A stretch of 7,485 nt of DNA. It comes from Halobacteriovorax sp. GTDB taxonomy: Bacteria; Bdellovibrionota; Bacteriovoracia; Bacteriovoracales; Bacteriovoracaceae. Every line of letters begins with the position of its first letter. Position 1 is the first letter of the stretch. The position numbers and the translations under genes are program-made. Shown piece after piece: positions 1 to 5,356 of this stretch. Below the pieces are notes generated by a model. It was not told the origin of the DNA, ran no database searches, and saw only the letters and a program-made list of their open reading frames with translations. Location of the stretch: positions 1-7,485 of the forward strand of contig NZAF01000123.1 in assembly GCA_002686115.1 (NCBI GenBank). The letters are read 5' to 3'.

Positions 1-1465
1 CACCAGTCTTACCATCAACACTAGCTTTCACACCTGCTTTCCCAAAGTTTTTCTGGATTTGTTTCGCAAGTTTCTTCCTTGCCATAAGCTTTTCTTTTGC
101 TTTTGCAAGATCACTACTAACTTCAGATACTTTCTGATTAAGATTCTTAACTGTCTTTTCGTATTCTTTCGTTTTCTTAGCAATTCTCTTTTGTACACTA
201 GCAAGGTCTCTTGATAATTTCTCTTTTTGAGCAGACTGTGTCTTAAGATCTTTTGATAGCTTCTCTTTAAGTTCAGCTTGTGTAGCTAGATCTTGTGCAA
301 GTTGCTTTTTAAGAGCCTCTTGTTTTTCAAGCTCTTTAGCTAACCTTTCTTTCTCTGCAGATTGTTGTTCAATAGTTTTGTTCGCATTTTCAAGTTCTTG
401 TTTTGTATATGCAATCTTACTCTGAACCCCTTGAAGTTCCTCTGCAAGCTTACTTTTTTGAGCAGACTGCTCTTGGATAGTTTTATTCGCATTTTCTAGC
501 TGCTTACTTGCCTGAGCAACTTTAGCTTTTACGCTTTTTAACTGCTTCTCTGCTTCAAGTGATTTTCTTTCTAAAATTCTTTTTTGCTTTTCAGAAGCAG
601 ACCTTAACTTAGCAAGTCTTTGCTTATACTTCTTTGTCGACATCTTTCTTTTCTTTTTCTCTTTTAGAAGCTGAGTGATTTGTCTTTTAAGCTTTGAATC
701 GATTTTTTTGATTTTATTTTCATTTCGAGAAATAATCTTTTTCTTCGTTTGTATATCTTTGTTAAGGTTCTTAATTTGATTTTGCTTTTCAGCAAGAATT
801 CTTTGCTTTTCTTCAATAACTTGATTCTTTTTAGCAATGATATTTCTTTTCTCTTCAACTTCTTGATCAAGTTCATAGATTTGTGCTTCTCTTTCTTCTA
901 TCTCTTTCTCTTTTGAAGCAATAGTTCGGTCTTTTAGAGCAATTGTTCTTACATTGTCTTTGATCGTTTCATCTTTTTTAACAATTGTATCTTTTTGAGT
1001 CGTGATAACACTATCACGTCTTTTAATTCTTGCTTTTGCAAGCACGTTGGCATTGATGATATTTCTAACAATTTGTTGATATTGATTCAGAGCTTCTTTT
1101 TTCTTCTCATTTTCATTAGCTTTACGTCTTAACTCTTCAGCTTCTCTTCCATTCTTTTCTTGTAAGAGTTCAAGTTTAGACATGAGGTTTTCATAAACCT
1201 TCTGTTCTTTCTCTTGTGCTTGTTTCTCAAGATAGTCCTCTTTAAGAGTGTTATAAACCTTAATCTGTTGTTCGAGATCTTGTACCTTATTGGCCATATC
1301 TCTTTTCTGTATCTGCTGAGATAGTGTATGCGTACCAGTTCTTAAACTAGCGACGACATAGAGTAGCAGAAAAACAACAGAGAGAACCATAAAGAGGTCA
1401 CTATATGACGCCCACTGCTCACCTGATTCATGTTTCTTTTTGAGTTTGTCGTAGTTAAAACTCAT
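1..1465 (-). CDS. MotB-like envelope protein with very long helical stalk (C-terminus beyond window)
   Basis: This open frame runs uninterrupted from an ATG at 1465 to the window edge, giving 488 residues without a stop. The start follows AAGGTG with a 5-base gap. Residues 1-22 are short and lysine-rich. Then comes W18-x-x-Y21-x-D23 leading into a hydrophobic segment at about 24-41, matching the MotB/ExbD/ZorB pattern in which the Asp is the ion-carrying residue of a proton- or sodium-driven stator. Residues 45-470 are almost wholly charged and helical: a 7-residue periodicity at 147-266, a very basic patch at 269-308, and 14- and 35-residue repeats at 321-425. The last residues (FGKAGVKASVDGKTG) resemble the first strand of an OmpA-like peptidoglycan-binding domain, which would lie outside the window. 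Ordinary MotB is about 300 residues in total, so the stalk is exceptional. It is the first gene after its promoter and has no motA-like gene upstream. A flagellar role, another motor, or an envelope scaffold all remain possible; the MotB-like N-terminus is the firm part. Confidence 0.8.
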   Translation of the reverse strand, partial: MSFNYDKLKKKHESGEQWASYSDLFMVLSVVFLLLYVVASLRTGTHTLSQQIQKRDMANKVQDLEQQIKVYNTLKEDYLEKQAQEKEQKVYENLMSKLELLQEKNGREAEELRRKANENEKKKEALNQYQQIVRNIINANVLAKARIKRRDSVITTQKDTIVKKDETIKDNVRTIALKDRTIASKEKEIEEREAQIYELDQEVEEKRNIIAKKNQVIEEKQRILAEKQNQIKNLNKDIQTKKKIISRNENKIKKIDSKLKRQITQLLKEKKKRKMSTKKYKQRLAKLRSASEKQKRILERKSLEAEKQLKSVKAKVAQASKQLENANKTIQEQSAQKSKLAEELQGVQSKIAYTKQELENANKTIEQQSAEKERLAKELEKQEALKKQLAQDLATQAELKEKLSKDLKTQSAQKEKLSRDLASVQKRIAKKTKEYEKTVKNLNQKVSEVSSDLAKAKEKLMARKKLAKQIQKNFGKAGVKASVDGKTG

Positions 1466-1533
1466 ATCATCACCTTATTATTGTCTAAAAAAGAGTCAAA
1501 ATACCCTTTGAAGTTTCATAAAACCTTAAAAGT

Positions 1534-1560
1534 TTATCGGCATTAAATTGGAATATTTGA
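1534..1560 (-). promoter_or_regulatory. Candidate sigma-28 (FliA-type) promoter for the MotB-like gene
   Basis: On the minus strand, positions 1541 to 1534 read GCCGATAA, an exact match to the enterobacterial sigma-28 -10 octamer. The canonical 11-base spacer puts TCAAATAT at 1560 to 1553, which matches 5 of 8 bases of TAAAGTTT. Transcription would begin near 1527, leaving a leader of about 60 bases. The match is seen directly; use by a sigma-28 factor is an inference, but it fits a MotB-like product. Confidence 0.5.
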
Positions 1561-1660
1561 GGGACTTTTATATTAAAATCTAATTGAATTATATTGATAA
1601 GTTACAAGATTTTTTATCATAAAATAGTTGACAAAAACACTCCAAAAAGCACCTAAAACC

Positions 1661-1689
1661 TTGACATTAATTCATTTGATCTCATCTTA
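1661..1689 (+). promoter_or_regulatory. Candidate sigma-70-type promoter for the hibernation-factor gene
   Basis: A perfect TTGACA lies at 1661-1666. At 16-18 bases further on, the -10 region (CATCTT/ATCTTA around 1683-1689) matches only about half of TATAAT. A second perfect TTGACA sits at 1628-1633, 33 bases upstream, also with a poor -10 (CCTAAA at 1652-1657). Two -35 boxes with weak -10 elements could mean an activated or stress-responsive promoter, which would suit the product, but this is only a guess. Confidence 0.35.
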
Positions 1690-1701
1690 AGAGTGGAAGA
1701 A

Positions 1702-1707
1702 AGGAGG
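1702..1707 (+). promoter_or_regulatory. Strong ribosome binding site (AGGAGG)
   Basis: AAGGAGGT at 1701-1708 is a full anti-Shine-Dalgarno match, 4 bases from the ATG at 1712 when measured from AGGAGG. It fixes the start and is by far the strongest site in the window, suggesting high-level translation of the small protein. Confidence 0.85.
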
Positions 1708-1711
1708 TCAT

Positions 1712-1978
1712 ATGTTAAACAATCTTTCATACCATGGATTAGATCATTCTCCTTCATTTGAAGCATTCGTTGCTGAAAAATTAGAGCGACTTGAAAATGT
1801 AAAAGGAAAACTCAGTTCCCTACATCTTGTTGCCTCTAAAGAAAAAGACCGCTACTCATTTGCTGTAGTAGCTTCAAAAGGCAAGAAGAAGTTCTATAAG
1901 AAAGTTAATCAAAGCAATGTCTATAAGGCATCTAGTGAAGCGCTAAAAAGCTTTCGTGAGTGGCTTCATAAGTCTTGA
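1712..1978 (+). CDS. Short HPF/RaiA-like (S30AE) ribosome hibernation factor
   Basis: The 88-residue product shows the beta-alpha-beta-beta-beta-alpha order of the S30AE/HPF fold. An N-terminal strand (LSYHGLDHSP) is followed by a helix (FEAFVAEKLERLENV). Two strands around LHLVASKEKDRYSFAVVASKG come next, then a lysine-rich strand (KKKFYKKVNQ). A final helix is introduced by NVYKASSEAL, comparable to the DMYAAID segment of HPF. Proteins of this family sit in the decoding/mRNA channel of the 30S subunit and silence ribosomes in stationary or starved cells. The length matches the short, single-domain form (E. coli HPF and YfiA are about 95-113 residues), so there is no C-terminal dimerisation domain. 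The gene stands alone, with its own promoter region, strong ribosome binding site and terminator. The assignment rests on fold pattern and moderate similarity, not a signature motif. Confidence 0.7.
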   Translation: MLNNLSYHGLDHSPSFEAFVAEKLERLENVKGKLSSLHLVASKEKDRYSFAVVASKGKKKFYKKVNQSNVYKASSEALKSFREWLHKS

Positions 1979-2002
1979 TCCTTATAGACCCTACTCCCAG
2001 TT

Positions 2003-2029
2003 AGACCCAGAATAGGACATTCTGGGTCT
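2003..2029 (+). terminator. Hairpin terminator between convergent genes
   Basis: AGACCCAGAAT at 2003-2013 pairs perfectly with ATTCTGGGTCT at 2019-2029 around a 5-base loop (AGGAC), giving an 11-bp stem. On the plus strand it is followed by a short T-rich stretch (TTCATCACTTT). It lies 24 bases past the hibernation-factor stop and 4 bases beyond the end of the converging minus-strand gene. It can serve the plus-strand gene as an intrinsic terminator; the minus side lacks a T-run. Confidence 0.8.
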
Positions 2030-2033
2030 TTCA

Positions 2034-3410
2034 TCACTTTGAATCTATTAGATTTTTTAGTTCACTTAGAAATATTTGAAAATTTACATTATCAAAACTC
2101 TTGTTTCCAATCTTTATTGATTTTTGTCGTTCTTCTAAATTCTGATTGCTTTTAACAATACTATTAAAGAGCGTTACACTGCAGGTCTCACTTGGGATTG
2201 AATATACTCTACTTGTTTTCTTTTTTGATTTAGTTTTGCTATTTCGTTCATCTCTAACAACACTTTTAGCAATGAATTGTGAAATCTTTGCAAGATCACA
2301 GACCTCTCCTAAGTTAAGCTCAGATAGTCTATAACAATCTGACTCCAATAGGCCTAAGGCTGCCCTATCCTCTGTCGACAAGAAATCAAGCCGCTTATCT
2401 GATTCTAGAAATCTTAGATGATCATTTGGTGTATAACCATCTGAACACACTTCACTGAGATTAAATCCTAACTTTGAAAAAAAGATGAGCTTACTCATAT
2501 TATCTTTATTAAACTCATTAGAGGTTTCACCTGCAATACTCTCATATGCTGATCCCCAAGCAAATGCTTTTCCCCTGTTACTAGCTTCCATTTCATCTAT
2601 CGACTTTTCGTTATAGCTAGGTGAAGACTTAGCTAAGCTAAGGGATAGACTACAAATAAAACTATCACCATTAGCAAGTGATGCAGATTGAATAAGATCT
2701 GAGTTGTCTGCAAGAAATGAGATGATTGCCATTTGATAATAGCTCTTTTTTGGCGACTCGTAAGTCTTCTCTACAATATCTAAAACACCCCACAAATCAT
2801 GATGAGATGGACTTCCCTTAATAAATGCATGCCTTAAAAATTCAAGAGACTCCCTTTGATCAATAGGTGTCAGAGCTTTTGAAAGAGACAATGAAACTTC
2901 TGCGATCTTTTCTTTATCAAAGAGGCTTTCAATTTCTTTTGACAGACGAGATGGTTTATCACTTTTTAATACATTACTAACAAAGCTCTTTAATTCTTTT
3001 ATTCGAGGTGAGTCGATATTTGAGTTCTTCTTTATATTATTTATAATGGTTTTAAATTCATCACTGACTTTTAATCGCTTATTGTTTTCATCATATTCAA
3101 ATGAAAGAGATTTTTCGAGAGCATGCTCATATATAAGTATCTGATCACTTATATTTTGATCATTAAGAACATCATTTACTGTATCATTGTCTATAGACAA
3201 GCTTAAAACACTACTTATATAGTCATGATCAAGCTCTTTTGGATTTTCTTTGTATTCGTATCGAATCTTTTTCTGTGAACCATCACCTCCACATGAGATA
3301 CACTCTGTGGGGAGATATTTAGCAACTCTCACCCAATGATTACTCTTTGAAAGAGTAACCTCTGCGAGAACTGAAAAACTAAAGAATATTGAGATTATGG
3401 CCAAAAACAT
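2034..3410 (-). CDS. Exported protein of unknown function, 458 residues
   Basis: I do not recognise a family. The protein opens with a hydrophobic segment (residues 2-16) ending VLA before E17, which resembles a Sec signal peptide with cleavage after Ala16, though its n-region has no Lys or Arg. No better start exists upstream, because an in-frame TAA lies three codons before the ATG. A Cys-x-x-Cys-Gly-Gly motif occurs at 37-42 of the precursor, and five more Cys are spread through the C-terminal half, so disulfides or a metal site are possible in the periplasm. The rest looks largely helical and rich in Ser, Lys, Asp and Glu, with no transmembrane segment. The start lacks a Shine-Dalgarno sequence. 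The gene stands alone, divergent from dus and convergent with the hibernation factor. The open frame and export are well supported; the function is not known. Confidence 0.8.
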   Translation of the reverse strand: MFLAIISIFFSFSVLAEVTLSKSNHWVRVAKYLPTECISCGGDGSQKKIRYEYKENPKELDHDYISSVLSLSIDNDTVNDVLNDQNISDQILIYEHALEKSLSFEYDENNKRLKVSDEFKTIINNIKKNSNIDSPRIKELKSFVSNVLKSDKPSRLSKEIESLFDKEKIAEVSLSLSKALTPIDQRESLEFLRHAFIKGSPSHHDLWGVLDIVEKTYESPKKSYYQMAIISFLADNSDLIQSASLANGDSFICSLSLSLAKSSPSYNEKSIDEMEASNRGKAFAWGSAYESIAGETSNEFNKDNMSKLIFFSKLGFNLSEVCSDGYTPNDHLRFLESDKRLDFLSTEDRAALGLLESDCYRLSELNLGEVCDLAKISQFIAKSVVRDERNSKTKSKKKTSRVYSIPSETCSVTLFNSIVKSNQNLEERQKSIKIGNKSFDNVNFQIFLSELKNLIDSK

Positions 3411-3416
3411 ATATTT

Positions 3417-3439
3417 TTATCGACTTAAGAAGAGATTAC
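3417..3439 (-). promoter_or_regulatory. Weak sigma-28-like promoter abutting the start of the unknown exported gene
   Basis: On the minus strand GTCGATAA (3424 to 3417) matches 7 of 8 bases of the sigma-28 -10 octamer. With an 11-base spacer, the -35 position reads about TTAAGTAA, which matches about 5 of 8. Initiation about 7 bases downstream would fall on or next to the ATG at 3410, giving a leaderless message and accounting for the missing Shine-Dalgarno site. Low-complexity AT sequence makes chance matches likely. Confidence 0.25.
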
Positions 3440-3451
3440 TTAAAAGATTGG

Positions 3452-3460
3452 TGATATAGT
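3452..3460 (+). promoter_or_regulatory. Candidate extended -10 promoter for dus
   Basis: TGA-TATAGT at 3452-3460 fits an extended -10 element (TGn plus a 5/6 match to TATAAT). No convincing -35 exists 16-18 bases upstream. Transcription would start near 3467, leaving a leader of about 14 bases before the ATG at 3481 and driving the dus-lipoprotein-peptidase unit. Confidence 0.4.
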
Positions 3461-3480
3461 AATTACATTAAAGATATATT

Positions 3481-4518
3481 ATGTATAATTTTACTCAATT
3501 AAACGATTTTCCCATTCTACTGGCACCAATGGTTGGCCTCTCCCATGCAGCACTTAGAAAGACACTGGATAAGTATTATCCATTAGACTCAAAAGTGTTA
3601 ACTCCTACAGAAATGCTCAACTCTAGAAGAATTCCTGGCCAAGTTCTTGGACAGACTCCTCAAACTGTACTTAATGACTTTGAAAGAAGTCTTCAACCAC
3701 AAATTCTTGGAAATGAGGAAAAGTACATCAGACTCTCTGTGCAAAAACTCCATCAATGGGGAGCCAAGGCGATTGATATAAATATGGGCTGCCCCGTCGC
3801 AAAAGCTTTAAAACATAATTACGGTGTTGCACTCATGGGAGATATTCAATATGCAAGCGAAGTTGTTAAATATACTACAAAAGACTCCCCTATCCCTGTT
3901 TCAGTAAAACTCAGAGCTGGTACTCAAAATGACCAGGACTACCTTTTAAAGTTTTGTGACGCTCTTTTAAATAATGGTGCTAGCTGGCTATGCCTTCATC
4001 CCCGTCTCGCAGCAGAAAAAAGAAAGGGGCAAGCAGACTGGAGTCAAATAAAAAAACTAAAAGATACATTTCAAGTTCCTATTATAGGAAACGGTGATAT
4101 TCAATGCTATCAAGATATCATTGATATGAAGTCTGAAACAAATTGTGATGCCGTGATGATAGGAAGGGCCCTCACTGCAAAGCCTTGGCTTATTACAAAA
4201 TATGCCTATGAAAATGGATTTCCATTAACACCTGATCAGTACAAGCTTATTCCTCAAAACCCTCAGGATGAATTTCATATCTATTGTGATTATCTCATCG
4301 ACTTTATAAAAAACTGCTTCCTATTATTTGAAGCTAATGACGCGCTAAAAAGAATAAGATTCTTTGTACGAGTTGGACATGTCTGGTTAAACTTTGGACA
4401 CTCCTTTGTTAAAGCTGTTCATAAGTACAGTAGCGAGCAAGAAATGATAGACTTTATCCTAAGTAAAAGAGAAAATACATCTATTACTCTTTCAAAAAGA
4501 ACAAGTTTGAGATATTAG
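3481..4518 (+). CDS. dus: tRNA-dihydrouridine synthase, DusB-like
   Basis: The enzyme reduces specific uridines in tRNA to dihydrouridine using FMN and NADPH in the cytoplasm. Visible family motifs are, in order: LLAPMVGLSHAALR (13-26, FMN phosphate-side loop), TPTEM (41-45), PQILGN (73-78), and DINMGCP (99-105) with catalytic Cys104. These are followed by KLRAG (143-147) with FMN-contacting Lys143, LHPR (172-175) with the conserved His173, GNGDI (203-207) and MIGRA (226-230). The first two thirds form the TIM barrel; residues from about 245 to 345 form the helical tRNA-binding domain. The INMGCP motif and general order resemble DusB more than DusA or DusC, but subfamily and target position cannot be fixed by eye. 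The LHPR form differs from the usual HGR/HAR at that site. There is no clear Shine-Dalgarno. It heads a three-gene unit. Confidence 0.93.
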   Translation: MYNFTQLNDFPILLAPMVGLSHAALRKTLDKYYPLDSKVLTPTEMLNSRRIPGQVLGQTPQTVLNDFERSLQPQILGNEEKYIRLSVQKLHQWGAKAIDINMGCPVAKALKHNYGVALMGDIQYASEVVKYTTKDSPIPVSVKLRAGTQNDQDYLLKFCDALLNNGASWLCLHPRLAAEKRKGQADWSQIKKLKDTFQVPIIGNGDIQCYQDIIDMKSETNCDAVMIGRALTAKPWLITKYAYENGFPLTPDQYKLIPQNPQDEFHIYCDYLIDFIKNCFLLFEANDALKRIRFFVRVGHVWLNFGHSFVKAVHKYSSEQEMIDFILSKRENTSITLSKRTSLRY

Positions 4519-4551
4519 TTAAAGTCTAAAATATTTTTAGTAGAGGTTTGC

Positions 4552-5322
4552 TTGAAAAAACTTATCATTTTGTTATTTATTATTCTTACAAGCTCATGCT
4601 CATACAAGGGTATCATCGTAAGCAATCTCCCATTCCTCATTACAAATAGAGTTGATAAGAGATTTGATCTCACTAGTGAACAAGCTAAATTTTTTAAAGG
4701 TGATATAAAGAAGCTCTTAAAAGATAAAAAAAATGAAGTAAAAAGCTTTAATGAAAAGTTTCAAGCTTTTAATATTGAGAGTTCTAATAGAAAAGACTTT
4801 TATTTATCGATAAGAGATTCTTACATAAATATCGCAAACTCAGTCATTCCCTCTCTTACCCGCCTTATGCTTACATTAAGTAATGAGCAAAGAACAGAGT
4901 ATTTTAAAGAAGATAAAAAGAAGCTTGATAAAAGAGAAAATAAATTAAACAACAGAGCGAGTGATTTCTATGTCTCAAGATTTGAGCGATTCTTTGGAGA
5001 TTTAACTGAGTCACAAAAAACTCTCATCAAAAAAAGAAGTACCTCGATGAAACAGTCATCTCTTAGGGTTCTCACAAAGAGACGTCTCTTTCACAAACAG
5101 TTAAAGCTCCTCTTTGAAATTGGAGATAAAAATCTAAAAGATCAGATAAGTGATGCCTTTAAAAATTATGTTGATAAGTCGACTCGTTATAAAGATAGGG
5201 AAGCATTTTTTATGGCCCTTGATGAATTTATTCCTACTCTTTCAAGAGATCAAATCGAGTATTTTAACGAAAATAAGGCAGATGTTGGAGAATGGATTTC
5301 TCTGTATTTAAGTAAATACTAG
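4552..5322 (+). CDS. DUF6279-type outer-membrane/periplasmic lipoprotein with LTxxQ-like repeats
   Basis: Translation starts at TTG (4552), supported by AGAGG at 4542-4546 with a 5-base gap and by the resulting MKK n-region. The signal is LIILLFIILTSSC, with lipidated Cys16, followed by Ser, which favours sorting to the outer membrane. The mature 240-residue part is almost all helical and highly basic. It carries four L-[TS]-x-x-Q motifs: DLTSEQ (39-44), LSNEQ (109-113), LTESQ (151-155) and LSRDQ (230-234), as well as the RFERFFGDLTESQ block. This layout is what I know from DUF6279 lipoproteins of Gram-negative bacteria, whose function is not established. LTxxQ motifs also mark the Spy/CpxP periplasmic chaperones. 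It lies 33 bases after dus and 34 bases before the peptidase gene, so co-transcription is likely. Confidence 0.8.
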   Translation: MKKLIILLFIILTSSCSYKGIIVSNLPFLITNRVDKRFDLTSEQAKFFKGDIKKLLKDKKNEVKSFNEKFQAFNIESSNRKDFYLSIRDSYINIANSVIPSLTRLMLTLSNEQRTEYFKEDKKKLDKRENKLNNRASDFYVSRFERFFGDLTESQKTLIKKRSTSMKQSSLRVLTKRRLFHKQLKLLFEIGDKNLKDQISDAFKNYVDKSTRYKDREAFFMALDEFIPTLSRDQIEYFNENKADVGEWISLYLSKY

Positions 5323-5343
5323 TAAAAAGACAAGATTTACGCT

Positions 5344-5349
5344 TATAAT
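5344..5349 (+). promoter_or_regulatory. Perfect -10 box positioned for a leaderless message
   Basis: TATAAT at 5344-5349 ends 7 bases before the ATG at 5357, exactly where transcription from it would begin at or next to the start codon. No good -35 is present (AGTAAA at 17 bases), and no Shine-Dalgarno precedes the ATG. In AT-rich sequence this may be chance. Confidence 0.3.
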
Positions 5350-5356
5350 ATTAAGA

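Noticed and set aside
200..520. CRISPR or other noncoding direct repeats
   Set aside because: The repeated 10-25 base strings follow the codon frame and encode 14- and 35-residue protein repeats; there are no uniform repeats with unique spacers.
664..876. 70-codon minus-strand frame inside the MotB-like gene
   Set aside because: It lies in another frame of a continuous 488-residue coding region; its Lys/Leu-rich product is a by-product of the repetitive stalk.
1..1465. Zorya-type antiphage system (ZorB)
   Set aside because: The MotB-like start would fit, but no ZorA, ZorC, ZorD or ZorE gene is visible and the gene order is wrong; the long tail of Zorya belongs to ZorA, not ZorB.
1595..1619. 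TGATAA/TTATCA inverted repeat as an operator
   Set aside because: Only 6 bp with a 13-base loop in AT-rich DNA; expected by chance.
1466..1711. Small RNA or riboswitch in the divergent gap
   Set aside because: There is no stable stem and no terminator-like hairpin; the gap is explained by two promoters.
2146..2334. 62-codon plus-strand frame opposite the unknown exported gene
   Set aside because: It has no ribosome binding site and is antisense to a well-formed longer gene.
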